Source: Gammaproteobacteria bacterium (GTDB lineage: Bacteria; Pseudomonadota; Gammaproteobacteria; Steroidobacterales; Steroidobacteraceae). Taken from it: a stretch of DNA of 36,694 nucleotides. Shown piece after piece: positions 8,575 to 17,260 of this stretch. Location: positions 9,658-46,351 of the forward strand of contig PLAH01000084.1 of the NCBI GenBank assembly GCA_003134045.1, read 5' to 3'. Within the stretch, counting starts at the first letter, position 1, and every line of letters starts with the position of its first letter. The notes under the pieces were generated by a model. It worked only from the letters and a program-made list of their open reading frames with translations, searched no databases and was not told the origin of the DNA. The translations under genes were made by a program, and so were the position numbers.

Positions 8575-10239
8575 ATGATGTTCGATGCGAACGAACTGAC
8601 GGCGGGCGACAGTCTCGAGGCCGAACTGTGCATCGTGGGCGCCGGCGCGGCGGGAATCTCAATCGCGCTGAAACTCGCCGACACAGGCCGCAACGTGTTG
8701 CTCCTGGAGTCCGGCGGCATGGAGCCTGAGAAAGCCACTCAGGACCTTTACGGCGGCACGGTCACCGACGAGCGGTTGCACAGCCCGCCGGATCGCTACC
8801 GACAACGCCGATTCGGCGGCACCACGACCATCTGGGGTGGCCGCTGCATGCCTTTCGATGCGATCGATTTCGAACGTCGGGAGTTCATGCCGCACAGCGG
8901 ATGGCCGATAGGCCGCGACGCCATCGACCCGTACTATCCCGAGGCCAATCGCCTGTGCGAAGCGGGAGATTTCGCCTATACGGCCGAGGAGGCCTTCGAT
9001 CGGCCGCTGCTTCCCATGATCGACGGCTTCGAAAGTCCGAATTTTTCGACCAACCAATTGGAACGATTCAGCTGCCCGACCGATTTTGGCGCCCGCTACC
9101 AACACCGCTTGCGCGCTGCGAAGAACATTCGAGTGCTGCTGCATGCCAACGTCACCAAGCTACAACTGAGTGAGGCAGGCACACGGGTCGAATCGGCAAC
9201 GGTGAAAACCCTCACCGGGCGGCACTTCGCGGTCCGGGCTTCGCAATTCGTCCTCGCCACGGGCGGTCTCGAAGTCGCGAGACTGCTGCTCGCGAGCCGG
9301 GACATCCAATCGAACGGCATCGGCAATCGCCATGACGTGGTCGGCCGCTACTACATGTGCCATCTGGCCGGTACGGTGGGCGCGCTCTCGGTCACCGGTC
9401 CGCTCGGCTCGGTACATAACGGCTATGACATCTCGGACGAGGGGGTTTATTGCCGCAGACGAATCGCCTTGCGCCAGACCGCGCAGAAGAGTCTAGGTGT
9501 CGGCAACTTCATCGCCCGCCTCCACCACCCTCGAATCACCGAACCGGCGCATCGAAACGCCATCCTGTCGCTGCTGTTCCTCGCGAAATTCCTGATTCCC
9601 TACGAATACGGCAAACGTCTTCATGGCGAGGAGAAAGCCTCCGCCGCGGCCTGGCTGAAGCATATCCGAAACGTGGCAGCCGGCCCGTTCGATGCCGCGG
9701 CCTTCGGCTGGCACATGCTCAAGGACCGGAAATTTGCGGAGAGAAAATTTCCCTCCATCATCATCAAGTCCAAGGCGAATCTGTTCAGCCTGGATTTTCA
9801 CGCGGAACAGCAGCCCAATCCGCAAAGCCGCATCACGCTCACTCAAGCTCTCGATCCCCTCGGCTTGCCGCGCCTCAACGTCGATTGGCGCTACACGGCC
9901 GTCGACGTCGATACGGTGACCCGCAGCATCGCGTTGCTCTCGCAAGATATCGAGCGCAGCCGCATCGGCACGTTCGATTACGATCCTCAGACTCTGGAAT
10001 TCGAAATGACGCGCTATGGCGCCTACGGCGGCCACCACCTCGGCACGGCGCGCATGGGCACCGACGAACGGTCCAGCGTGGTCGATGGCGACTGCCGCGT
10101 GCACGGCGTCGACAATCTTTTCATCGCGGGTTCAGCCGTCTTCCCCACCTCGAGTCAAGCCAACCCCACCTTGACGGTGGTCGCTCTCGCCTTGCGCTTG
10201 GCCGCGCATCTTCATGCGCAGCGGCAACGGCAGCGCTGA
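8575..10239 (+). CDS. GMC family FAD-dependent oxidoreductase (paralogue 2)
   Basis: A 554-residue flavoprotein, collinear with the GMC protein at 2313-3962. The FAD motif GAGAAG is at residues 22-27, followed by 'GGTTTIWGGRC' and a long substrate domain. The C-terminal catalytic His pair is about 487-488 ('GGHHLGT') and the partner Asn about 530 in 'NPTLT'. All residues expected for an active GMC alcohol or sugar oxidoreductase are present. It is transcribed alone on the plus strand. Two GMC enzymes of the same subfamily in one glycan locus suggest two different sugar positions or substrates are oxidised. Two adjacent ATG codons (8575, 8578) are both possible starts. Confidence 0.9.
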   Translation: MMFDANELTAGDSLEAELCIVGAGAAGISIALKLADTGRNVLLLESGGMEPEKATQDLYGGTVTDERLHSPPDRYRQRRFGGTTTIWGGRCMPFDAIDFERREFMPHSGWPIGRDAIDPYYPEANRLCEAGDFAYTAEEAFDRPLLPMIDGFESPNFSTNQLERFSCPTDFGARYQHRLRAAKNIRVLLHANVTKLQLSEAGTRVESATVKTLTGRHFAVRASQFVLATGGLEVARLLLASRDIQSNGIGNRHDVVGRYYMCHLAGTVGALSVTGPLGSVHNGYDISDEGVYCRRRIALRQTAQKSLGVGNFIARLHHPRITEPAHRNAILSLLFLAKFLIPYEYGKRLHGEEKASAAAWLKHIRNVAAGPFDAAAFGWHMLKDRKFAERKFPSIIIKSKANLFSLDFHAEQQPNPQSRITLTQALDPLGLPRLNVDWRYTAVDVDTVTRSIALLSQDIERSRIGTFDYDPQTLEFEMTRYGAYGGHHLGTARMGTDERSSVVDGDCRVHGVDNLFIAGSAVFPTSSQANPTLTVVALALRLAAHLHAQRQRQR

Positions 10240-10241
10240 TC

Positions 10242-10288
10242 GCAGCCGGCACGAGCATTTTCCTTCATCGCACGGGCGATGCGGCTGC
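10242..10288. terminator. Possible bidirectional terminator between convergent genes
   Basis: The 72-base gap between convergent stops holds nested inverted repeats: an outer GCAGCCG (10242-10248) with CGGCTGC (10282-10288), and an inner CATCGC (10266-10271) with GCGATG (10276-10281). There is no clear T-tract on either side, so intrinsic termination is uncertain. Confidence 0.3.
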
Positions 10289-10311
10289 AGCCGGCCCAAG
10301 AGATCAGGCCA

Positions 10312-11481
10312 TCAGGGTTTGACGTGCTGTGAGCGGAAGATCACGAAGCGGCTGGCGATGAAGTTGAAGAAGGTGCCGGCGAGGACCCCGACCAAGGCGG
10401 CGAGCTGTTTGTAGCGGGTCACTTCCCATAGTTGCAGGGTGGTGAAGTAATTGACGACGGCGCCCACGGAGCAGGCGGCCACGAAGCCGAAGAATTGGCG
10501 CGCGATGGATTGATGGCGCGCATAGGAGAAGCTGAAGCGGCGATTCAGGGCGAAGTTCCAGAGCATGGAGATGACGATGGCGATGGCCACCGCCTGCTTC
10601 TCGCCGAACCCCAGGTGCAAGAAGCCGGTGAGCGCGACGAGGTTGACCGCCAGGCCCGACAGCCCGACCACCAGGAATTGGATCAGATGCGACCAGGTAC
10701 CGTACTTGTAGATGTACAGGCGGCGCAGATGCTGAATGTACTTGAGCTGCTCCTTGAAGGACAGCTTGCTCTCCCCGAAGCGCCGATTGTCGAAGTGAAT
10801 GGGGATGTCGATGACCCGCCGGCAGCGGCATTTGATGATGAGCTCCAGGAGGATTTTGTAGCCCACCGGATTGAAGTCCCGGCCGGCGAGTACCGTCGTC
10901 CGGCGGATCGCGAAGAAGCCGCTCATCGGATCGCTCAAGGTGGTCAGGGGCAGCGCCAGCAGGGTGGCCACGCGACTGTTCAGCCAGCGCAGCAATCCCC
11001 AGTCGTCCGCGGTCGACCCGCCGTCGGCGAAGCGCGAGCCCACCGCCACTTCCATGCCCTCATCGAGCGCCGCCAGCATCTCCGGAATCTTCTCCGGCGG
11101 GTGACTGAGGTCGGCATCCATGACCACCAGGATTTCGCGGGTCGAGAGCATGAGCCCGTCGAGCACCGCATGGCTCAAGCCGCGGTTGGCTCGGCGGGTG
11201 ACCAGCTTCACCCAGGGCAGTACGAGGGATTCGACCAATTCTTCGCTGCCGTCGCGGCTGTCATCGTCCATCAGCAGGACGTCAAGGTCCAGTCCGCTCG
11301 ACTCGCGCAGAGCCTTCAATCGCTCCACCAGGTGCGGAATGCTTAAGACTTCGTGATAGGTCGGAATCACGATCGTGACGCCGGTTCCGGCAGGGGCGGC
11401 GGCTACGGGAGGCGGCACGGTATCGGCGTTCATAGGGGTACCGGGGTTTCGATTCGATTCATCGATCGCACTCTCGTCCAC
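10312..11481 (-). CDS. Glycosyltransferase family 2 (polyprenyl-phosphate sugar synthase type) fused to GtrA-like membrane domain
   Basis: A 389-residue fusion. Residues about 35-260 are a GT-A fold of the dolichol/undecaprenyl-phosphate mannosyl- or glucosyltransferase type. 'VIPTYHEVLSIP' opens it, 'LMDDDSRDGS' is the nucleotide-sugar site, and 'MDADLSHPPE' (about 121-130) holds the DxD metal motif. Residues about 265-385 are a GtrA-like four-helix membrane domain. It probably makes a polyprenyl-phosphate-linked sugar, with GtrA assisting membrane transfer, feeding a periplasmic glycosyl addition to the glycan. The GTG start at 11479-11481 is one base after the upstream stop; an ATG at 11433 is an alternative. 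It is the last gene of a four-gene minus-strand operon starting at 14652. Confidence 0.88.
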   Translation of the reverse strand: MDESAIDESNRNPGTPMNADTVPPPVAAAPAGTGVTIVIPTYHEVLSIPHLVERLKALRESSGLDLDVLLMDDDSRDGSEELVESLVLPWVKLVTRRANRGLSHAVLDGLMLSTREILVVMDADLSHPPEKIPEMLAALDEGMEVAVGSRFADGGSTADDWGLLRWLNSRVATLLALPLTTLSDPMSGFFAIRRTTVLAGRDFNPVGYKILLELIIKCRCRRVIDIPIHFDNRRFGESKLSFKEQLKYIQHLRRLYIYKYGTWSHLIQFLVVGLSGLAVNLVALTGFLHLGFGEKQAVAIAIVISMLWNFALNRRFSFSYARHQSIARQFFGFVAACSVGAVVNYFTTLQLWEVTRYKQLAALVGVLAGTFFNFIASRFVIFRSQHVKP

Positions 11482-11482
11482 C

Positions 11483-12634
11483 TCAAAAACTCGTCACCGG
11501 CACGTACGGGCCTCGGGTGAAATTTGGGCTCTGGATGGCAATCGCGACTTCGTTCACGTGCAGCGTGAAGCGCGCCGACACCTTGCTCTCGCGGTTTTCA
11601 CGCACCGCGGCCGCCAGTTCTGCGACACCACGCGAGAAATCCATGGACGCCTGCACGCCTCGGGACATCTCGATCTTGGGCCCCGGCACCAGCGGCAGGC
11701 GCGCCGGCTTGACCCCCGGCATGAGGAGCTTGAACAGGGGATATTTCAGTCCCCAGCGCCGAAATTTCGTCGGCCGATTGATGTAGACCGGCGCATGGTA
11801 GTCCCAGCACTCCTCGACGATGAGCGTACCTTCCTCGCCGACGATGGTCAGCGACCGGTCGTGAGGCGCGACGATGCTGCAGGTCAGCCGTGCGACCATC
11901 CCCGAGGCGAATTCGAGATTGGCGACCGAGTAGTCCGGTGAGATGATTTCCAAGGGAACGTCGGTCTGCTTGTCCTCGACCCGGACGCTCGAATAGGCCA
12001 CGAGCCGCGTCACCGGACCGAAGAACCAGATCAGATAGGCGATCCAGTAGCCGGCGTGTTCGAGCGTGCAACCGACCTCGAATTCGTCCTTGTAGGGCCA
12101 GTAGCCTCCCGACGGGTTCTTCCACTTGCGATAACGATCCTTATGCATCAATCCGTCGTCGATTTCGGCGTACGCGAGAAACACCTTGCCCACCTCGCGC
12201 CGCTCCAACGCTCGTTTGACGGTCTGAGCGGTCTCGCTGAGTATTCCGCACGGCGCACCGCTCAAACGCAGACCGCGAGCCTCGGCAAGCTCGACCAATT
12301 CCTTCGCGTCCCGGAATACCATGGCCAGCGGCTTCTCGGAGTACACGTGCTTGCCTGCCAGCAAGCTCGCCTTGCTGATCTCGAAATGACTCGCCGGATT
12401 CGTCAGATTGACGACCAATTCAACGCTATCGTCCGCCAACAACTCGCTGAGCGTGTCATACACCCGCCCCACCTTCCAAAAGCCGCAGACGGCCTCGGCG
12501 CGCGAACGGATCCGGTCCATGAAGCCGACCACGATCAATTCCGGATGGTTGCATAGCGTACCCATGTAGAAATCGGCAACGTATCCACAACCGACGATTG
12601 CAATGCGCACTGTTTCGGAACCTCGATTATTCAA
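11483..12634 (-). CDS. Gfo/Idh/MocA family oxidoreductase (B)
   Basis: A predicted 383-residue NAD(P)-dependent sugar oxidoreductase. The Rossmann motif GCGYVA is at residues 15-20 and the family 'EKP' motif at about 100-102, followed by the alpha/beta C-terminal domain. Family members oxidise or reduce nucleotide sugars or inositols. The TTG at 12634 overlaps the upstream gene by eight bases and lacks a ribosome site. A GTG at 12610 with GAGG ten bases upstream is a reasonable alternative and would leave a 16-base gap. It is adjacent to a second family member, and the two may act in sequence, as oxidation/reduction pairs do in sugar-amine pathways (inference). No aminotransferase is visible in the window, so amino-sugar synthesis is not supported directly. 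Confidence 0.85.
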   Translation of the reverse strand: MNNRGSETVRIAIVGCGYVADFYMGTLCNHPELIVVGFMDRIRSRAEAVCGFWKVGRVYDTLSELLADDSVELVVNLTNPASHFEISKASLLAGKHVYSEKPLAMVFRDAKELVELAEARGLRLSGAPCGILSETAQTVKRALERREVGKVFLAYAEIDDGLMHKDRYRKWKNPSGGYWPYKDEFEVGCTLEHAGYWIAYLIWFFGPVTRLVAYSSVRVEDKQTDVPLEIISPDYSVANLEFASGMVARLTCSIVAPHDRSLTIVGEEGTLIVEECWDYHAPVYINRPTKFRRWGLKYPLFKLLMPGVKPARLPLVPGPKIEMSRGVQASMDFSRGVAELAAAVRENRESKVSARFTLHVNEVAIAIQSPNFTRGPYVPVTSF

Positions 12635-13739
12635 CGGACCAATGGCGGCGAATGGAGTCCATGATATCCATCATTGCCACGCTGTCATCAAGGGGCGATA
12701 ATCGGCTCTCGATCCGATTCTCCCTCAAACATTCGATCGCTTCGTGAGCTTCGGCCGTGAAACCATTTCCGGGGTAAGGACAGGTGATGACCTGGGCCGA
12801 TCGGCGCAGGGGCCGAAGCAGCGACTTTATCCGAGAAATAGTCAGTCTGACGGCCGGAATGGATTTGACCCGCGTCGCCAGGCCACGGGGCGGAAAACCG
12901 GCACTCGTATAGACCGCCTGGGGGGCCGTCGGCGGGTTCCGCCGAATGCTCAAGGTCTCTCCCCAATAAAGCGGCCCGTTCATCTCGATCGTGCCGGCGC
13001 TCCCGGTCACGACCAGGCTCGGGCTCAAATCGGCGCGCAAGGTTGCCGAAATCGTCGCCGTCCGGCCACCGGTATAGCTCAATATCGCCGACCACTCGTG
13101 ATCGATGCGCGACGCGTCCATGACGGCGCTGCTTTTCACGCCGGCCGGCCGGCCAAAAAGCAAGACGGCGATCGATAGAGGATAGCAGCCAATATCCAGA
13201 AGTGCGCCGCCACCGATCGGGTCCAGCAATCGGTTGGCCGGATCGACGATCGAGCGATGGCCGAGCGCGGCGTACAGCGCTTGGGGCTCGCCGATGGCTC
13301 CTTCGGCGACCAGGCGGTGCATTTCACGAACCGCGGGAAGAAATCGCGGCCGGATCGCCTCCATGCAAAATACCTTGCGGCGCCGCGCTGCGTCGACGAT
13401 CTCTCGCGCTTGCGCACCATCCAACGCAAACGGCTTCTCGCAGACCACCGCCTTTCCGGCCTCGATGGCGAGTAAACAATGAGCGCGGTGTTGGGGGTTG
13501 GTGGTCGCGACATAAACAACGTCAACCGCCGGATCGGCAAACAGATCTTCGTAACGGCCGTAGCTCGTCGGGATCGAAAAATGACGTGCGAATTCCTCAG
13601 CCCGCGCCGTGGTCCGTGAAGCGACGGCGCTGACCCAGGTGTTTTCCAAGGTACGCAGGCCATCCACGAACTGCGCGGCGGCAAATCCCGTTCCGAGTAT
13701 TCCCCATCGAATCTGCGCACTCATGGTTGCTCGATCCAT
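12627..13739 (-). CDS. Gfo/Idh/MocA family oxidoreductase (A)
   Basis: A 370-residue protein with NAD(P)-binding GTGFAA at residues 16-21, 'CEKPFAL' at about 100-106 and the typical 'GGGALLDIGCYPL' segment of the C-terminal half, where the Asp/His/Tyr residues of this family shape the active site. It is closest in appearance to the xylose/glucose-type sugar dehydrogenases of the family (1,5-anhydro-fructose-reductase-like). Start choices are ATG at 13739 or ATG at 13724; the second has GAG five bases upstream and begins just before the Rossmann strand. It lies 34 bases after the DUF6492 gene and overlaps the following Gfo/Idh gene. It is distinct in sequence from gene B, so this is not a recent duplication. 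Confidence 0.86.
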   Translation of the reverse strand: MDRATMSAQIRWGILGTGFAAAQFVDGLRTLENTWVSAVASRTTARAEEFARHFSIPTSYGRYEDLFADPAVDVVYVATTNPQHRAHCLLAIEAGKAVVCEKPFALDGAQAREIVDAARRRKVFCMEAIRPRFLPAVREMHRLVAEGAIGEPQALYAALGHRSIVDPANRLLDPIGGGALLDIGCYPLSIAVLLFGRPAGVKSSAVMDASRIDHEWSAILSYTGGRTATISATLRADLSPSLVVTGSAGTIEMNGPLYWGETLSIRRNPPTAPQAVYTSAGFPPRGLATRVKSIPAVRLTISRIKSLLRPLRRSAQVITCPYPGNGFTAEAHEAIECLRENRIESRLSPLDDSVAMMDIMDSIRRHWSVE

Positions 13740-13773
13740 CCCGCATCCGGATGGTCATTTACCAGCGAGTCCG

Positions 13774-14652
13774 TCAATTGGCACCGCTTCCGAAGAATAC
13801 CCTTCGAATATCGTCCACCTTCGTATGGGATTTCGCCGAGATCATGACCGCATATTGCAACGGTGTGCGTTCGTCGCGAAATTTTTCGAGGGCGGCGACG
13901 TCCAGCGGCGTGGTTCGCCAGTAGTTATGGGACCGCGTCACGCCATCGTGCCAATGGCCGGAGTTGCCCTCGTTCAACACTTCGGTCGCATGGACTCCGT
14001 ACAGAATGTACTCGGAAAAGCCGCTGAGCGGCGCAACCACCCGCGTCCAATCCTTGCCCGAGACGTCTTTCACCCGACGCAGCATCGACACCGCGTTGTC
14101 GCGGCGCCAACAGACGATGTTGCCCACGAAGTTCGTATCGTAGGAGTCGTGCGCGGGAACGCCCAATAGCCTCGCCGCGAGCGAATGCCACTCGTCGTTG
14201 CGTGGAATTTTGCCGCGCTGCCCCGGCTCTCGAAAAAGTGGCACCTTGCCGTCGCGCTCGAAAGCCGCGGGATCGTAGGCCGACACGAAGAATACATCCG
14301 AATCGGTGTATAGAAGGACGTCCTCGGTCACCTTCTCGGGTATGGACAGCTTGACCATCTGCTGCAGAATCCAATTCTTGACGGGCCGCGTTCGGAAGCT
14401 CAGCCAGAACCGGCGCACCGTCGGCACGCGAACGATCCAGCTTGGAATGACGTCCTCGACGACCAGAATCTTGGTACGCGAGGACTCGAGTGGCTTGAAC
14501 ATGGGCAGATCGCGCCGATCGATGACGAGATAGTGGACGACGTGCGCGGCGACGTGCCGTTCGACGCTCTCGACCAGCATGGAGCACCGCAGAAAATCTT
14601 TGGAAAAGCTGGGGGTTACGAGTGCATATTGAAGTGCGGCCATAGGCCTCAT
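13774..14652 (-). CDS. DUF6492-type protein, probable glycosyltransferase-like enzyme
   Basis: A 292-residue soluble protein that looks like the DUF6492 family. The start ('YALVTPSFSKDF') resembles a GT-A nucleotide-binding strand, and 'LLYTDSDVFF' (about 114-121) carries a DxD-like pair, Asp117/Asp119. 'KNWILQQMVKL' before it is shared with other family members I know. Such proteins sit in surface-glycan loci and are thought to transfer sugars, but activity is unproven. It is the first gene of the operon with two Gfo/Idh oxidoreductases and the GT2-GtrA fusion. ATG codons at 14652 and 14643 are both possible; neither has a strong ribosome site. The 263-base gap to the divergent flippase must hold promoters, but I see no clear pair of boxes. 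Confidence 0.68.
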   Translation of the reverse strand: MRPMAALQYALVTPSFSKDFLRCSMLVESVERHVAAHVVHYLVIDRRDLPMFKPLESSRTKILVVEDVIPSWIVRVPTVRRFWLSFRTRPVKNWILQQMVKLSIPEKVTEDVLLYTDSDVFFVSAYDPAAFERDGKVPLFREPGQRGKIPRNDEWHSLAARLLGVPAHDSYDTNFVGNIVCWRRDNAVSMLRRVKDVSGKDWTRVVAPLSGFSEYILYGVHATEVLNEGNSGHWHDGVTRSHNYWRTTPLDVAALEKFRDERTPLQYAVMISAKSHTKVDDIRRVFFGSGAN

Positions 14653-14915
14653 GATAACAAACGAGGTCCCCTTTGCAATGAAGAGACGGTGCTACGAGGT
14701 TCACAAAATCAGCCGAATTCCCGCCCCAGGACCGGTAAAGTGCCTCGCTGTCGGCTCCTGGAACGTATCGAGCCGGAGCAGACCAAGAGACCGCGACACT
14801 GGACATTTCTGCCGTCAGCTTCACGCTTTCACCCTGCCGGGCGGGCTAGATTGCCGTCGGATGCAGAACTTTGCTCGATGGACACTCCGAGGTAGGCGCA
14901 CCCCGCGCTCGCGCG

Positions 14916-16397
14916 ATGGGGGTTAGGCGGGCCTTTGTGTGGGCGTCCGCCGGGCGCTACACGGTGATGCTCTTGAATCTCGCTGCCACGCTGATCCTGG
15001 CTCGGTTGCTGGCACCCTCCGAATACGGCGTCGCGGTCTTGGGCGGGGCGATCTTCGCCGTGGCCGAGGCGCTTCGCGCGGTCGGCGGCGGAGCCTACCT
15101 GATTCAAAAACAGGAATTATCGGCGGATAACATCCGCGCTTGCTTCACGGTCAGCTTGGGCGCAACGCTTCTCGTTACCGTGGCCTTGTTGCTACTCGCG
15201 CACCCCCTCGCTCGCTTCTTCGCCATGCCGCACCTCGACCGATACCTCGAGGTGGCCGCACTGGGCTATTTGACGGGACCCTTTGTCTATCCGATATCGG
15301 CTCTCATGGGCCGGAACCTCGCCTTCGGCGCCCTGGCGGTGATCGGCGTCATGACGGCATTGGTGAACGCGGTCGTTGGCGTCAGTCTTGCGATGCAGGG
15401 CTTCGGCTACATGAGCTTTGCATGGGCGAGCACCGTATCCACCGCCGCTGGAATGCTCATCTATCTCTACTATTGGAAGGACCGGTCGATCTTCAGGCCT
15501 AGTTTTCGGGAATGGCGCAGCGTCCTGGGCTTCGGCATCTACGACAGCGCAACCGCCGTGGTATCCCAAATCGCGGACGCACTGCCCTATTTCATATTCG
15601 GCAAGCTGCTCAGCGCCGAGGCGGTGGGCTTGAGCCAACGTGCAGTGACGCTCTGCTTCGTCCCGGAACGCATCATTCTCTCAGGCGTCGGCGCGGTGGC
15701 GCTGCCTGCGTTTTCTCAGCATACCCGCGCGGGGAACCGCCTGGCGCCGGTGTACTTGCGGGCGCTCGAACTCATCACGGCGGCGCAATGGCCGTCGCTC
15801 GTCCTGCTATTCGTTCTCGCCCAGCCCATCACATCGCTGTTGCTGGGTGCGCACTGGTCGGGGGTGGTCCCCTTGGTCCATATATTGGCGATCGCCCTGC
15901 TTTTCTCCTTTCCGCTTGCACTGCACTACGCCACGGTCGTCACGGTGGGGGCAATTCGGTACATGCCCCTCGTCATGGCGCTGCAGAGCATTGCGTCGAT
16001 CGCCATCCTGGCGGCCGCCGCACGGCACGGCCTCTATGCCGCCGCTCTCAGTACCCTTCTCATCGTTCCGTGCAATGGCCTGATTGCATTGTCGATTGCG
16101 CGGCATTTCGTCGGCTTCCGATGGACGGATGTCGTGGCGGCCACGAAGAAGAGCCTTCTGGCATCGACACTCGCCGCTGCGGGCCCTGTCGCGATCATGC
16201 TGATCTATCGGAGTGCGGATCAACCGGCGGCGGCGATCGTCATTGCGTTGCTCACGGCCGCGGCCGGCTGGTATACGGGACTTCGACTGACGAACCACCC
16301 GCTGCTCGGTGAGATGCTGCGCGCCCTCAAAGCCCTGCGCGGGAGTTCGACCGCCGCCAGAATCGTTCAGTTGAAGGCCCGGCTCTTCGGAACTTGA
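14916..16397 (+). CDS. Wzx-type oligosaccharide flippase (polysaccharide transporter family)
   Basis: A 493-residue integral membrane protein with about 12-14 hydrophobic helices, beginning 'MGVRRAFVWASAGRY'. The 'LARLLAPSEYG' segment after helix one is typical of Wzx/RfbX-like flippases, which move undecaprenyl-pyrophosphate-linked repeat units to the periplasmic face. An in-frame TTG at 14871 would add 15 residues without similarity, so I prefer the ATG at 14916. The gene stands alone on the plus strand. Its last 31 bases overlap the end of the convergent hydrolase gene, leaving no room for a terminator. With the partial protein at the left edge, the locus encodes two flippase-like proteins. 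Confidence 0.88.
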   Translation: MGVRRAFVWASAGRYTVMLLNLAATLILARLLAPSEYGVAVLGGAIFAVAEALRAVGGGAYLIQKQELSADNIRACFTVSLGATLLVTVALLLLAHPLARFFAMPHLDRYLEVAALGYLTGPFVYPISALMGRNLAFGALAVIGVMTALVNAVVGVSLAMQGFGYMSFAWASTVSTAAGMLIYLYYWKDRSIFRPSFREWRSVLGFGIYDSATAVVSQIADALPYFIFGKLLSAEAVGLSQRAVTLCFVPERIILSGVGAVALPAFSQHTRAGNRLAPVYLRALELITAAQWPSLVLLFVLAQPITSLLLGAHWSGVVPLVHILAIALLFSFPLALHYATVVTVGAIRYMPLVMALQSIASIAILAAAARHGLYAAALSTLLIVPCNGLIALSIARHFVGFRWTDVVAATKKSLLASTLAAAGPVAIMLIYRSADQPAAAIVIALLTAAAGWYTGLRLTNHPLLGEMLRALKALRGSSTAARIVQLKARLFGT

Positions 16398-17260
16398 GCC
16401 AACGTTCCGGCGCCCAGCGCCGAACCGACCCAATCCATGATCGCTCGACTGAGTTTTGACCGGTCCTTCTGTGCGGAAAACAGATGATCGCTCTCGGGAA
16501 AGAACTCCAGCTTGAGCTGATCGTTGAAATGCACGTCAGGGAACGCATCGAGCATCTGCTGCCGGTACGTCTGGCGCGGAGAGATCGACGTGAACGCGGC
16601 CAGCATCCGGATACCTCGGCTGACCGAATCCCTATAGCACTGGGCCAGATAGGGATCGAACTGCAGGCTCTCCAGCGTGAGTCCTCCCGTTCGACTCGCA
16701 CGGGCGCCGTAGAAGAATTGGGTCAGCAGCAACCTGATGAGGCCGCTGCGCCCGGTGACCACACTGATCCAGTTGCGCAAGCGGCTGAGCCGCTGCGCAA
16801 CGTAGTGAAAGTAATATCGCGCCGTGGGCGGAATCGATGGATCCATCAGCACCAGTCCGACCACGCGCGGATCCGTATGTCCATACAAGACGGCGTAATC
16901 GGCGCCGGAGCATAGGCCGACCAGGACGAACTGCGAGATCCGATGGCTCTTCTCCAATGAATCGAGCGCCTCCTTGATGTCGGCCAGACAGGCGTTGACG
17001 GGCGACAACCGGTCGGTGCGTCGGTCGCTGTCGCCGATGCCTGAGAAGTCGAAACGCAGCACCGTATGGCCGGCGCCCGCGAAGGCGCGCGCCATGGTCA
17101 CATACATGCGGTGATGCCCCACTCGGTGGACGACCCCGGTGTTCAAAATGACGATGGCCGGCTTCGCGGTTGGCGCAGGCGTCGACGGACGGGTGACGAT
17201 GCCGACCAACGACTGACGGGGTCCCAACAGCAGCGCCTGCTCCGTGAATTTGCCGCTCAC
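16367..17260 (-). CDS. Alpha/beta-hydrolase with Cys nucleophile elbow, exosortase-A-associated hydrolase 1-like
   Basis: A roughly 297-residue serine-hydrolase-fold protein. The nucleophile elbow reads 'GLCSG', placing Cys (about residue 117) where Ser is usual, and 'ESDHLF' near residue 259 supplies a candidate catalytic His. The 'LRFDFSGIGDSD' strand is typical of the group. I recall this elbow from hydrolases next to exosortase A systems (hydrolase 1), which also occur with AMP-ligase and carrier-protein genes. I chose GTG at 17260: it overlaps the upstream TGA by four bases (GTGA) and has GGAG eight bases before it. A GTG at 17269 is the longer option. As the NRPS has no thioesterase domain, this protein is a candidate for releasing the peptide from the last carrier (inference). 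Confidence 0.78.
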   Translation of the reverse strand: MSGKFTEQALLLGPRQSLVGIVTRPSTPAPTAKPAIVILNTGVVHRVGHHRMYVTMARAFAGAGHTVLRFDFSGIGDSDRRTDRLSPVNACLADIKEALDSLEKSHRISQFVLVGLCSGADYAVLYGHTDPRVVGLVLMDPSIPPTARYYFHYVAQRLSRLRNWISVVTGRSGLIRLLLTQFFYGARASRTGGLTLESLQFDPYLAQCYRDSVSRGIRMLAAFTSISPRQTYRQQMLDAFPDVHFNDQLKLEFFPESDHLFSAQKDRSKLSRAIMDWVGSALGAGTLAQVPKSRAFN

